Source of the DNA: RPQJ01 sp963706755
Lineage (GTDB): Bacteria; Pseudomonadota; Gammaproteobacteria; Steroidobacterales; Steroidobacteraceae
NCBI GenBank assembly: GCA_963706755.1
Contig: CAVPNH010000010.1
Span: 133,216-197,215 of the forward strand
Direction of reading: 5' to 3'
DNA length: 64,000 nt
The position numbers were made by a program, and so were the translations under genes. Of the stretch, positions 8,996-18,359 are shown piece after piece. Under the pieces are notes generated by a model. That model was not told where the DNA came from, made no database searches, and saw only the letters and a list, made by a program, of their open reading frames with translations. Positions within the stretch are counted from its first letter, which is position 1; every line of letters begins with the position of its first letter.

Positions 8996-10530
8996 TCAGC
9001 GCTGCAGTTCGATTTCGCCGGGGCGCCAGGTCTTGTCGAACCACGGCTCGAGCGGGCCGTACAGCCGCAGGATCATGAACCAGCCCTTGCCCGGAATGGT
9101 CTGCACCCAGTTGTTCTCATAGCCAGCCGGGGCCCTTGGGCCGAAGTACACGTCCACCGATCCGTCCGCATTGACCTTCAAACCCTTGTTCTGGCTGCTG
9201 ACGCTCGGAGACTTCTGATCCGTCTGGACCATTGAACGCGTCTGGTTGTCGTACACGATGACGGACCAGAAATCCTTGACCGGGACATTGGGTGGCAGGT
9301 GCATCCGGTACGACTTGCCGCCATCGAATGGGTTGCCGTTGGCGTCCTGGACCGACCAGGGATACTGCGATCCCTGGCCGACCATCTTCATCTCCATCGC
9401 GGGCGTGACGCCGGTGGCGAAGTAATAGTATTGAATGTAGCCGTCCATGTTCGTCACGCCGGGCGCGCTTTCGAACTTGTAGCCGCCGAAGAACGGCAGG
9501 CGCCACGTGCTGTTCGGGTAGAAGTACGCGTCGCTCGAGCGAACCTTGAAGGCGATCGTTCGCGCCGTGACGGCCCCGATGTTCGCGGCGTCCGTGAGGA
9601 TCTTCTTCATGCGCTCGTCGGGATTGAACGGCTGCCCCTTGACGATACCGACGGAGGCGAAGAGGCCGAGCGTCGTTGGATCGCTTCCCCCGGCGGCTCT
9701 TCCTGGATTACCTTGTTCAGGAGTTCCCAGAACCCATAGTCACCGGGCGCGACGAAGTTCGAGGGGACTCCGGAACCATTTGCAAACTTCATCGGCGGCG
9801 GATTGGCCGCGTCCGACAACTGGTAGATCTTCAGGTGCTTCTTCACCGAATCGACGCCGGGCGCCGTCGAACCATCGACGAGGAAGGCGCGGAAAAACAG
9901 CCAGTTGCCATACGTGCTTGGCTTCACCACGACGTAGCCCGACGGGACGTCGCCCTGGTATCCGGGCGGCAGCACGAGGTACTTGCCACCTTTGCCCCGG
10001 TCTTCGCCGGTGATGCCCACATCTGCGACCCAGCGATACCAGAAGTCATTGATGCCGCCCAGGACCCCGGGAGGAATCTCGAGCGCCAGCGGCCCCTTTT
10101 TGGTGTCCAGCCAGATGAAGTTGTAGATCGTGTTGTCGTTCGCCGTCAGTTCCACCGTCCTCGCGTCGACCAGATCTTCCCAGATGACGTCGGTCTGGTT
10201 GTCCGGCCCGAACTGGCGGAGCGAGTCGCGCATGCCAGCCTGGTTCACGATCGGTATCGCCATCAGGTAGGCCTGCAGGGCGCGTGAACGATCGAGGTTG
10301 TCGTAGATCTTCTCGACGGTGCCGGCTTCGGGATAGCCGTAGTGCAGGTTCAGGGTGCCGATCGAGCTTTCGAGCTTGTCCGGCACGGCGACGCCGGGTG
10401 CGATCGGAGTCGAGTACTTGTACGCCGGCGAGGCTTGCGCGCCGGACACGGACTGCGCACTGACGGTGCCGAGGCCAACGGACAGGAACAGCGCGGTCGC
10501 GAACGCGCCGGCGATACGGGACTTGGTCAT
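8996..10530 (-). pseudogene. exported DUF1254/DUF1214 protein, frameshifted
   Basis: Two minus-strand frames form one gene. The 5' part (9607-10530) has a signal peptide (GAFATALFLSVGLGTVSAQ) and a DUF1254 domain (TVELTANDNTIYNFIWLDTKKGPLALEIPPG). The 3' part (8996-9610) supplies DUF1214 (PPNVPVKDFWSVIVYDNQTRSMV, KGWFMILRLYGP). The frame breaks at a run of five G (plus-strand C at 9687-9691). Adding one G restores a continuous protein through SDPTTLGLF, about 510 residues. Either a recent slippage mutation or a sequencing indel explains this. Confidence 0.8.
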
Positions 10531-10715
10531 TTCGCTCTCCAGAGCGGTTGGGCGTGGCCGGGATCAATGGGAAGATTAGCAACTCAGGAGGCGCGAAACA
10601 TTGCAAAAACGGCCCCAGGGAACTAGCGTTTGCACGCGGACTTCCTGAGTGCAGGGACCAACACATCAGGAGTCGAGGGGTCTCATGGTGCGAGCGGGAT
10701 TACGGGTGACAAGAG

Positions 10716-11786
10716 GTGGCTAGGCATTCGGCGCGGAGGCCGCCGTCGCCGCTGTTTTCCAGCATGGCCGGCGACGTCCGGATCGGCCCCCTCATGGCCA
10801 TCCCCGATGTGCTGACGGAACTCGGGGTCGCACCCCGCCGCGCGTTCGCCCGCGCCGGTGTAGATCTGCGGCTGTTCAAAGATCCGGAAAGCCGCGTCCC
10901 GTTCGAGGCCCTCGCCTACCTCCTGTCCGTCTGCGCGGAGTTCACCGGATGCGGGCACTTCGGCCTTCTGGTCGGCGAGCGCTTTCGCCTCCAGGCCCTC
11001 GGTGACATCGGACACTTGATGCGAAACTCGGCCACTGTCGGCGAAGCCCTGCGGGCGTTACTCCTGCACCTTCACCTGCATGATCGCGGTGCCGTCCCGG
11101 TCCTGCTGGAACTCGAACCGTCAAGCGTGCTCCTTGGCTATTCGGCATACGGACAAGGCGCCTCATCAACGGCACAGATCTACGACGCTGCCATCGCCAT
11201 CGGCTACCGCTCGCTGCAGGAACTCTGCGGCCCGTCTTGGTTGCCGACATGCGTCCAGTTTTCACACGTGCGCCCGACGGATGCGGCAGCCTTCCGTCGC
11301 ATGTTCCGGACCAGGCTCCGGTTCGATGCCGAAGCTTGCGGTGTCGTCTTCGCATCGTCGTGGCTCGAACAGCCGATTGCCGGCACCGACCCTGCACTGC
11401 GCCGCATGCTGAACCGCGCCATTGCGCGCGCAGAAGAGCACGCCGCGATGACCTTCGCGGAGCAGGTTGAATGCGCGCTGCCACAGTTCGTGCTCAACGG
11501 CGCCGCCTCGGCGGACGACGTGGCGGGATTCTTCGGCATTCACCAGCGGACCCTGAGAAAACGACTCCGTGCCGACGGAACGCATCTGCAGGAGCTGGTC
11601 GATCGGACGCGCTTCGGGCTGGCGCGGCAGCTGCTGCGGGACACTGGACTTCCAGTTCTGGAGATTGCGGCCGCACTGCACTATTCGGACCCGAACGTCT
11701 TTTCACGAGCCTTCCGCAGCTGGGCAGGGGCGAGTCCCAGGCAGTGGCGTGATCGCCAGGGTGGCTCGGCTCGTGCTGGTCGATAA
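10716..11786 (+). CDS. AraC family transcriptional regulator
   Basis: Up to 356 residues; the true start may be the ATG of MAGDVRIGPL about 16 codons in. The N-terminal region (VLTELGVAPRRAFARAGVDLRLF, VPFEALAYLLSVCAEFTGCGHFGLLVGE) is the AraC-type ligand-binding domain seen in OruR/ArgR-like regulators. The C-terminus holds two helix-turn-helix units (VAGFFGIHQRTLRKRLRADG and LEIAAALHYSDPNVFSRAFRSWAGASPRQWR). It is divergent from the frameshifted DUF1254 gene, a plausible target. The ligand is unknown. Confidence 0.88.
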   Translation: MARHSARRPPSPLFSSMAGDVRIGPLMAIPDVLTELGVAPRRAFARAGVDLRLFKDPESRVPFEALAYLLSVCAEFTGCGHFGLLVGERFRLQALGDIGHLMRNSATVGEALRALLLHLHLHDRGAVPVLLELEPSSVLLGYSAYGQGASSTAQIYDAAIAIGYRSLQELCGPSWLPTCVQFSHVRPTDAAAFRRMFRTRLRFDAEACGVVFASSWLEQPIAGTDPALRRMLNRAIARAEEHAAMTFAEQVECALPQFVLNGAASADDVAGFFGIHQRTLRKRLRADGTHLQELVDRTRFGLARQLLRDTGLPVLEIAAALHYSDPNVFSRAFRSWAGASPRQWRDRQGGSARAGR

Positions 11787-11896
11787 CGCCCGCGACCGCC
11801 ATCCCCGCGCGGCGATCCCCCACTGCCCCGCCCCGACCGACGGCGGCGTACACTGGATCGCGGTGCCGCGTCCGCGTCAACCCTGGAGACGATATC

Positions 11897-12260
11897 GTGC
11901 ACGCGCTGAGGGCCGCATCGTTCGTGGCTGCCGTCGCCGTGCTCACGATTTCAACCGCCATGGCCATCGAGGAACCAGGCTTTCAGGCGCTCGAGAAGGA
12001 CGGAAACTTCGAGCTGCGCGGATACGCTCCCTATTGTCGTCGCCTGCTGGCGCTACTCGGGCCGCTGGACAGTCGCCAACTATCGGCAAAACGAAACGCT
12101 GCTTCGCGAGCGGATCAAGGCCCGCGGCCTGGTCGCGCGCGGCGACGCGATCCTCGCCCGCTACAATCATCCCTTCACACCCTGGTTCCTGCGCCCGAAG
12201 AGGCAGACGGCCATATTCGTCGATGTTTGCTACCTTTCGCTCCAGCTGCGTCTCCGCGCA
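11897..12260 (+). pseudogene. SOUL heme-binding protein, internal deletion
   Basis: The first 46 codons give a signal peptide and AIEEPGFQALEKDGNFELRGYAPY, which closely parallels the intact SOUL protein at 59379-60026. The sequence then jumps, with a frame change near 12035, to CWRYSGRWTVANY and AILARYNHPFTPWFLRPK, the C-terminal SOUL segment. About 90 central residues are missing relative to the intact paralogue. The remaining frame runs into the next gene without a stop. A functional product is unlikely. Confidence 0.75.
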
Positions 12261-12287
12261 GGATTAGCTGATACATGGGGGTCGCGC

Positions 12288-12923
12288 ATGGCTGATCTGC
12301 CGCTCACACGGATCGCCGTTAATACAGAAAGGCAGGCTTGCATTCGCGACGCTGTAAGCAAAGCAGAAAGCCTCGCTGGCATTGCGCGCGTCGCCCGCGA
12401 AAAAGACGTAGATGCGCTGGCTGCGCTATTGGCGGACCCGCAAATATCCGAGCCGATCTATACACTTCCGAGTCTGATCAATCACGACACCGTTGCGGCC
12501 TTTGTCGCCCGACATCTCGACGAACGCGAACGTGGTGAAGGGCTCTTGATGGTCAGTATTGATGAGAGCGGCGTGGCGCTCGCGTATCACGACATTCAAT
12601 TTTGGCCGCAGTGGGCCGCCTGTGAGGTTGGCGGCGCCATCCGCCGTGATCGGCAAAGCGCCGGCCGGGGTGGTGCGGGCGCGGCGATGGTCTTTGGCTG
12701 GCTGTTTGAGGTCATCGGAGTGGATCTGATCTGTGAGACGGCGGCGCTTGATAATGTTCGTACGGCGCACCTCCTCGAGCGGCTCGGCTTTGCCGGTAAG
12801 GGTGAAATCGAGAGTGCGTTACCTGGAGGAAGTCTGCGCCCCTCGCGCTATTGGGAGTTGACCAGAGCTGCCTGGGCATTGCGGTCAACTCCCACCAGAT
12901 CCTTGAGCGGACCTGAAACATAG
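12288..12923 (+). CDS. GNAT-like N-acetyltransferase
   Basis: A 211-residue protein. The centre and C-terminus resemble a RimJ/RimL-type GNAT fold: a strand WAACEVGGAIRRD, an acetyl-CoA loop region SAGRGGAGAAMVFGWLFEVIGVDLICETA, then ALDNVRTAHLLERLGFAGKG. The N-terminal 60 residues are helical and less typical. The substrate is unknown. Its ATG lies in frame with the tail of the SOUL pseudogene just upstream. GC content is lower than in neighbouring genes. Confidence 0.65.
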   Translation: MADLPLTRIAVNTERQACIRDAVSKAESLAGIARVAREKDVDALAALLADPQISEPIYTLPSLINHDTVAAFVARHLDERERGEGLLMVSIDESGVALAYHDIQFWPQWAACEVGGAIRRDRQSAGRGGAGAAMVFGWLFEVIGVDLICETAALDNVRTAHLLERLGFAGKGEIESALPGGSLRPSRYWELTRAAWALRSTPTRSLSGPET

Positions 12924-12974
12924 GCTGTGGGGTGTTGTCAGGTTAAGTCGCTGGAGAGGCAATGAGCGGGGAGG

Positions 12975-13300
12975 GTGAGCGGGGAGGGAGCGATCGCTCA
13001 GGCGGCCGCGGCTACAACTCGTTCAGGCACTTTGGTCGCGTCGTGCAGCGGTTCCCGATGGCGACGCTCAATGCGCCGTCGCGCTACGATCTTCGCCCGG
13101 CATTTCAGCTCGTCTACCGCGCGTACGAGTCCCTGTTCGGAGCCCTGCACATGGTGGACGAGGTGCGGCGGCTCGCGGCCGGGCGGTATCTCGGCATCGG
13201 AACATTCGGCTTCACTGACGCGCAGCGGCGCATGCCCTATCCGTTTCTGCTGACGGGGCCAGTGGCACCGTATCGGGGCGACATCGGCCAGGAGCGGGTC
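12975..13300 (+). pseudogene. fragment of an unrecognised gene
   Basis: The reading frame contains a protein-like stretch (RYDLRPAFQLVYRAYESLFG, RYLGIGTFGFTDAQRRMPYP) that begins without a good start and runs into insertion-sequence remnant DNA without its own stop. It looks like the internal or C-terminal part of a longer protein. No family could be named. Confidence 0.35.
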
Positions 13301-13309
13301 GGTTACTGG

Positions 13310-13575
13310 CCGACCTGGCCGGCCTGTTGTGCTGTCGCTCAGACCTCGGCGATCCGTCGTAGCGGAGAACCTCTTTCTCCGCCGGGAACTTGCGCTCCTA
13401 CGCAATCGCGCGGGCGCGATCGTCGCGAGTGCTTGGACTGGTTGATACCGCTATCGGCGTCGCACCTGCGATCGATCCTGAGGTCATGGGTGTGTCACTA
13501 CAGCCACGGACGCCCGCACATGGCGCTCGGTCCAGGCGTGCCGGACCCTCCATCGGTCGCTGTGCCGTCTGCGAC
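13310..13575 (+). mobile_element. IS481/IS3-like transposase remnant with internal deletion
   Basis: Short segments in different frames match an integrase-core transposase. VAENLFLRRELALLRNRA is the typical N-terminal motif and RECLDWLIPLSASHLRSILR followed by HYSHGRPHMALGPGVPDPP is the C-terminal part of the rve domain. The central catalytic region is absent and the ends cannot be defined. It lies directly upstream of the CDGSH gene. Confidence 0.65.
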
Positions 13576-13729
13576 ACAACCAACCCGCCATCGGATCGGC
13601 GAGCGCCGCGGGGTGCGCGCCAGATCGGTGCTACGCGGCACCCGGGATTTCCCTGACGAATTGCCTGCGGACTCGCTGCTAGCATCAGGAGCCGGTGAAT
13701 CCACCCCCCCCTCCATAGGAGACTGCGCC

Positions 13730-13969
13730 ATGAGCGAACCACACATTGCCGCGAGGACGCCGATGGCCGTGGATGTCGAGGCCGGCAAGACCTACTGGTG
13801 GTGCTCATGCGGCAAGAGCGCCAGGCAACCGTTCTGCGACGGTTCGCACAAGGGCTCGGAATTCACGCCGGTGAAATTCGAGGCGACGGAGTCGAAGCAG
13901 GCCTGGTTCTGCTCCTGCAAGCACTCGGCGCACAAGCCGCTGTGCGACGGCTCCCACAAGACGCTCTGA
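13730..13969 (+). CDS. CDGSH iron-sulfur domain protein
   Basis: A 79-residue protein with two CDGSH-type motifs, CSCGKSARQPFCDGSH and CSCKHSAHKPLCDGSH. Each three-Cys, one-His set binds a 2Fe-2S cluster in this family (mitoNEET relatives). The ATG at 13730 follows an AGGAG Shine-Dalgarno sequence. The longer upstream frame is IS remnant, not coding. It is followed 70 bases later by a cytochrome-porin and a diheme cytochrome on the same strand, so a redox role is plausible; the partner is unknown. Confidence 0.9.
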   Translation: MSEPHIAARTPMAVDVEAGKTYWWCSCGKSARQPFCDGSHKGSEFTPVKFEATESKQAWFCSCKHSAHKPLCDGSHKTL

Positions 13970-14039
13970 CCGACGCGCTCAGGCTGCTGCCACCGAACCG
14001 AGCCAGGACTACGCTGGCTGCAGCGCGAGGTATCTCATC

Positions 14040-15389
14040 ATGCATCGACTTCATGCTGTAGCAGCCCGCACCCGACCGGCGAGAACGGCCGGCCTGATGG
14101 GCGTCCTGTTGTGTCAGGCCCTCATCCTGCTGCCACAGGCTGCCTCGGCGCTGCCTGTCTTCGCGCGGCAAACCGGACAGAACTGCGTCGCCTGCCACGC
14201 CGGCGGCCAGTTTCCGGAACTGACGCCCTATGGCCGCATGTTCAAGCTGACCGGCTACACGATCGGCAAGCGAACCTTGCCGTTCGCGGTGATGGGGGTG
14301 GCAACCTATGCCAACCTGGCCAGCACCACGGATGCGGCCAACGGCACCCCGAACGAGACCTACGCCAAGGACGGCTCCGTGCTGCCTTTCTCCTCCGGCA
14401 GCCTGTTCATCGCCGGCAAGATCACGGACAACACGGGCGCCTTCGTGCAGATCACCTATGACAATTACGCCAGCCAGTCGAGCGACGGCGACTGGCACGG
14501 GCACAGCGGTGCCGACAACATGGACTTCCGCTATGCCGACCGTTTCATCAGCACAAACCAGGACCTGATCTTCGGTGTCTCGCTGAACAACAACCCGTCG
14601 GTCTCAGATCCCTGGAATACCGCGCCAGCCTGGATGCAGTACGTGCCACCCGGGTCGCCCGGCGCCTACAGCTTCGTCGATGCGAATGCGCCGTACCCCA
14701 CCACGGCGTCGGATGGCGGCGTTGCCGGCCTGACGGCGTACATGTTGTGGAACAACATGATCTACGGTGAGGTCGGCTTCTATCGCACCGCGGACAACCT
14801 GCTGTCGTTCATGACCGCCGGGACTGCCGAGGCCGACAAGACGCGCCTGCAGGGCAGCGACAACCCCTATTGGCGACTCGCCTACACCCACGCGTGGGGC
14901 GCCAGCAACATCATGGTCGGGACTTCAGGGATGGTTGCGCACGTCTTCGACGGCAGTACGACGCCGTCCGATCACGACGCATACCAGCGCATCGAGAATA
15001 TCGGATTCGATTCCCAGTACCAGTACCTGCTCGACCCGCACACCGTCACCGCGCAGCTGGCCTACATGAAGTTGACGGTGGACGACTCGGTCAACGGCGG
15101 CGGCGGCACCGACAAGCCGGTTGTCCTGAGAGGCAAGCTCTCCTACGTGTACCAGGCGAAATACGGCGGGGCCCTCTCGTATTTCAACCAGACCGACTCC
15201 AGGGATTCCGAGCAGGACACGCGTGGCTTCACCTGCGAACTCTTCTGGACACCGATCCAGTATGTCCGTGTCGGCGCCCAGTACACCGCCTACGACAAGT
15301 ACGGCGGTGCTTCAAGAAACTATGACGGGTTCGGACGCGACGCCAGCGACAACGACACGCTGTTCCTGTACGTCTGGGCAGCCCGCTGA
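14040..15389 (+). CDS. Cyc2-like outer-membrane cytochrome-porin fusion
   Basis: A 449-residue protein with a signal peptide (LLCQALILLPQAASA) and then ALPVFARQTGQNCVACHAGG and FPELTPYGRMFKLTGY. One CXXCH heme c site in this FARQTG context is the signature I associate with Cyc2-type iron oxidases and related fused cytochrome-porins. The rest (about residues 70-449) is rich in alternating aromatic strands and ends in VWAAR, as expected for a beta barrel. In Cyc2 the heme plugs the barrel and passes electrons inward across the outer membrane. Here iron oxidation itself is only inference. The next gene, 30 bases on, encodes a periplasmic diheme cytochrome. Confidence 0.7.
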   Translation: MHRLHAVAARTRPARTAGLMGVLLCQALILLPQAASALPVFARQTGQNCVACHAGGQFPELTPYGRMFKLTGYTIGKRTLPFAVMGVATYANLASTTDAANGTPNETYAKDGSVLPFSSGSLFIAGKITDNTGAFVQITYDNYASQSSDGDWHGHSGADNMDFRYADRFISTNQDLIFGVSLNNNPSVSDPWNTAPAWMQYVPPGSPGAYSFVDANAPYPTTASDGGVAGLTAYMLWNNMIYGEVGFYRTADNLLSFMTAGTAEADKTRLQGSDNPYWRLAYTHAWGASNIMVGTSGMVAHVFDGSTTPSDHDAYQRIENIGFDSQYQYLLDPHTVTAQLAYMKLTVDDSVNGGGGTDKPVVLRGKLSYVYQAKYGGALSYFNQTDSRDSEQDTRGFTCELFWTPIQYVRVGAQYTAYDKYGGASRNYDGFGRDASDNDTLFLYVWAAR

Positions 15390-15419
15390 TCGAGCGGCCG
15401 TCACCCATCGGAGACCGTC

Positions 15420-16073
15420 ATGCAGAGACCCACCCTCCCGCTGGCCCTGGCCGTGGTCGCGCTCGGCGCCGGGTGCGCCAATGTCGAGCGCTCCCGCAAC
15501 CTTGCAGACCCGAATGTCTCAGGAACAACGCTCGCACAGCAGGTCTGCTCGAACTGCCACGGCCTCGACGGCAATTCCGTATCGCCCAATTTCCCCAATC
15601 TCGCCGCCCAGCAGAAGGACTACATCGTCGCCCAGCTCGAGGCCTTCCGGAACCCCGGCCGCAGCGATCCCGCGGGCTTCGAATACATGTGGGGACTGAG
15701 CCATCACCTGACCGACAAGCAGATCGGCGAGCTGGCGGACTACTTCGCGGCGCAGAAAGTGGTCTCACCGGGCGCCGGAAATCCGCTCCAGGCGGCCAAA
15801 GGGAAGCTGATCTTCGATGAAGGCATCACGGCGAAGAACACGCCATCCTGCAAGGCCTGCCACGGCGAGGATGGTGCCGGGAACGGCATGTTCCCACGCA
15901 TCGCGCACCAGCACGCCGACTACATCGTCAAGCAACTCGAGGTATTCAAGCGCACCGATCAACGTCCGGAAGGCGCCGTGATGAAGGTGATCGCCCACGG
16001 TCTCACGAAGGAGGACATGAAGGATGTCGCCCAGTACCTCCAGGGAATGACCGCCTCCGGTTCTGCACGCTGA
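15420..16073 (+). CDS. diheme cytochrome c (c4-like) lipoprotein
   Basis: A 217-residue protein with a lipobox (VALGAGC, acylated Cys about residue 19) and two class I cytochrome domains. The heme sites are CSNCHGLDGN and CKACHGEDGAGN, each followed by the P.LA/RIA..Q..YI...L..F pattern of cytochrome c4. Such proteins shuttle electrons in the periplasm. Its position 30 bases after the cytochrome-porin gene suggests it receives electrons from that protein. Confidence 0.85.
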   Translation: MQRPTLPLALAVVALGAGCANVERSRNLADPNVSGTTLAQQVCSNCHGLDGNSVSPNFPNLAAQQKDYIVAQLEAFRNPGRSDPAGFEYMWGLSHHLTDKQIGELADYFAAQKVVSPGAGNPLQAAKGKLIFDEGITAKNTPSCKACHGEDGAGNGMFPRIAHQHADYIVKQLEVFKRTDQRPEGAVMKVIAHGLTKEDMKDVAQYLQGMTASGSAR

Positions 16074-16124
16074 CAAGCCAGCAAGAAGACAGCGAGTGTC
16101 CTTTCGGGTTGCCCACGTGATGGA

Positions 16125-16200
16125 ATGACAGACCGCTGTTGGCCGAACTCGGCGGTTCCCGTCGGTCCGCTTTCGGGAGCAGAGAAGAGGAGACGCTGCT
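16125..16200. repeat. dispersed intergenic repeat copy
   Basis: Contains TTGGCCGAACTCGGCGGTTC followed by GGTCCGCTTTCGGG. The same pair of words occurs at 20837-20878 (TTGGCCGAACTCGCCAGTTG, TGTCCGCTTTTC) and in part at 8870 and 23433. Confidence 0.6.
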
Positions 16201-16341
16201 GTAACGGGGTACCTGGGAGGGGATATCGTCACGAGGTTCGCAAGCGCCAGTGCGCAGCGGCACTCTCGACTCTGTCACGACAGTGGATCAACCAGCCCAC
16301 GTTGGCCCGGTCAGTCGCCTTCAGGGCGTTGGCGGTAGCCT

Positions 16342-16934
16342 TTACTTCGTCTCGCTTCCAACCGACGTATCGAATTCGAAATCCGCAACGCCTTGAGCTG
16401 CCGCGCTTAGGACTATGTGCGCCCGCCGGCTGCCGTTCAGCTGCTGAATCGCCAGGCCTCTTTGCCCTTCATTGATCAAGACCATCGACCTTGACTGAGA
16501 GTCGTGGCCGGCTCCGTACCGACGTGTTGTCGCACCCGGCTCAGTCAGGACGACAACCTTGCAGCCCTTTCGGCAAGAGACCAGTGCATAGTCCAGCATG
16601 ACGCGAACTGGCGCCGGGTAGCTGACTTTGAAAAACCGCTGGGCACCACGGCGTCGCTCCGAGGGACAACCAGTTTTGCACGTACTTCGAGCTGGCCGAA
16701 GCGAACCGTATTGACGCTCGAGAACACTCTGCTGGAGCCCCCGAATTCCGCTTCAAGCGACTCGTAGCGTTTCAAATCAAGCTCATCGTAGTAGTCAAAA
16801 TGCCGGGCGATCGCATCGTTCTGCGCCGGCGAGTCGCCACCAGCGCCATAGGTCGTCGCCGCAACGAGTGGCACGGCGACCAAACCGCAAAGCGTCGCGA
16901 GCATCCAGTGCAATCTCATTGTCTTGCCCTCCAT
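16342..16934 (-). pseudogene. exported protein of unknown function, frameshifted
   Basis: The 5' frame (to about 16640) encodes a signal peptide (LHWMLATLCGLVAVPLVAAT) and HFDYYDELDLKRYESLEAEF. The 3' frame continues with FFKVSYPAPVRVMLDYALVSC and ends at 16342. Joining them gives about 190 residues; the break is at or near a run of five T in the minus strand (about 16635). No family was recognised. Composition is less GC-rich than in flanking genes. Confidence 0.5.
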
Positions 16935-17146
16935 GGAAATATTGGGTGGATGCCAGCCTCGGGTGGCAAGACATCAATATGGGTTAGCCGCCAGGGCGCT
17001 GGAACCATGGCCAGCCAACAGGCCCGTATTCAAAGGATATCCCGAAGCGGGGAAGAGGGGACGCTGCTGCTGAGCGCAGTAGCTCGCGGCGCTTTGCGAC
17101 GCCCCGGAGCCGCGCGTGTGGGCGCGGTGTTGTCCGCTGGCGGCTG

Positions 17147-17854
17147 TCAGTTGATCTCGCGGACGTCGCTCACGGTGATGACGCGGTCGATGCGCGTGCC
17201 GTCCCAGCGGTAGCGGAAGTGCTTGCCCTGCACCGGGAGTGAGACGGCCCGGGTGCGGAACGCCGCGATGCATTCGCCGCCTTCGCGGCGGGCGCTCAAG
17301 TAGTTCAGGCCCCAGGAGCCGGCCATGCGGCGCTCGGCGGCAAACGCCTGGCAGGTGGGGTAGGTAGCGAGATCGGGGTCGCGCAGGTGCGCGTATGCGC
17401 GGCCGCGGAGGTCGTCGAGCGGCTGCAGGACCTTGCCCACGTAGCAGCGGCGTTCCACCTCGATCGCCGGTTCCGCGGTTTCGCGCAGGAAGCGGGCGGT
17501 GTGGAACACGGTCTCGGCGACGGCCGTGTCCTCGTCGAGCGCCGCGTAGTACACACCGTGGGCGCCGTCGCTGAAACGCGTCGGGCGACCGATGTGCGTG
17601 AAGGCGGCCATGACCACGGTGGCACCCGGGCCGGTGACCCAGTCCTCCTTCGGCACCCGGTGTAGGTCGCCGGCGGCGGCACGCAACCGGTCGTTGGTCA
17701 GGCCCTCGATCGCGTCGAGGATCTCGAGGTCCGCGGGATCGGCCAGGGTCTCGAAAATCTCGATCGGCGGGAAGCGCGAAGGGATGATCCGGTACTGGCG
17801 CCGTCCGGTCAGGTCTCGGCGCCGGATCCGGGGCTTAACCGCCACGCCAGGCAT
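17147..17854 (-). CDS. RES-domain toxin
   Basis: A 235-residue RES domain protein. RES toxins degrade or phosphorolyse NAD+ in the cell. Visible elements are the N-terminal YRIIPSRFPP with the family Arg, the central GVYYAALDEDTAVAETVFH (Tyr and Glu of the RES core) and a C-terminal SWGLNYLSARREGGECIAAF. It overlaps the end of the upstream antitoxin gene by 20 bases, the standard antitoxin-first order of RES-Xre modules. Confidence 0.88.
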   Translation of the reverse strand: MPGVAVKPRIRRRDLTGRRQYRIIPSRFPPIEIFETLADPADLEILDAIEGLTNDRLRAAAGDLHRVPKEDWVTGPGATVVMAAFTHIGRPTRFSDGAHGVYYAALDEDTAVAETVFHTARFLRETAEPAIEVERRCYVGKVLQPLDDLRGRAYAHLRDPDLATYPTCQAFAAERRMAGSWGLNYLSARREGGECIAAFRTRAVSLPVQGKHFRYRWDGTRIDRVITVSDVREIN

Positions 17855-18239
17855 CGAGGTAGCGGCGCACCTGGTAGAGGTCGTCGACCCGGCCTTGCTT
17901 CATTACGTCGAGTGCCGAGCGGCCGCCGAAGGCGGTGTTGTCGCGCTTCACCCAGGCGTTCGCGCGCTCGTTGATCGGCAGCAGGATGCCGAGCGCCTTG
18001 TAGATGCCGAGCAGGACGCTGATGCGCTCGAGCGTGTCGGCGGGGAGGGTGGCGACTTCTCCGGCGCGCCAGCGATAGAACGTCCGGCGGCTGGGTTGTC
18101 CGAGCAGGATGAGTTGGTCGGCCGGGGTGAGTCCCCATTCGGCTGCGAGGTTGAAGAACGCCTTGAGCGCCACCGCATCGACTCGGCCGCGGTCGAAGGC
18201 GGTGACGGGTCGGGTCTGGTGGGCGAGGGTGGCGGTCAT
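17835..18239 (-). CDS. RES-Xre module antitoxin (MbcA/ParS/Xre, DUF2384)
   Basis: About 134 residues from the ATG at 18239; a GTG at 18260 is possible but lies inside an operator-like palindrome. The N-terminal helix-turn-helix contains GLTPADQLILLGQPSRRTFYRW. The C-terminal toxin-binding region contains ERISVLLGIYKALGILLP, NERANAWV and GRSALDVMKQGRVDDLYQVRRYLDAWRGG, which is diagnostic for the family. It neutralises the RES toxin encoded next and probably represses its own promoter. Confidence 0.88.
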   Translation of the reverse strand: MTATLAHQTRPVTAFDRGRVDAVALKAFFNLAAEWGLTPADQLILLGQPSRRTFYRWRAGEVATLPADTLERISVLLGIYKALGILLPINERANAWVKRDNTAFGGRSALDVMKQGRVDDLYQVRRYLDAWRGG

Positions 18240-18248
18240 TGGGGTTGC

Positions 18249-18258
18249 GCCAATTGGC
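18249..18258. promoter_or_regulatory. palindromic operator candidate of the RES-Xre module
   Basis: A perfect 10-base palindrome, GCCAATTGGC, sits 10 bases before the chosen antitoxin ATG, with no Shine-Dalgarno between. That placement suits autorepression by the helix-turn-helix antitoxin and a very short or absent leader. Confidence 0.4.
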
Positions 18259-18298
18259 ACTAATCAATGTACTCCGTGCCGGATAGCAGGGCAAGGGG

Positions 18299-18358
18299 AC
18301 GGCGCTGAAAGCGGACGTTGTACGGAAAGAAACGACCCAAAGGCGACGTTCGAGCCGC
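18299..18358. repeat. dispersed intergenic repeat copy
   Basis: Carries AAAGCGGACGTTGTACGG, AAACGACCCAAAGGCGACG and TTCG, the ordered words shared with copies near 4340, 19010 and 20910. Confidence 0.6.
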
Positions 18359-18359
18359 A

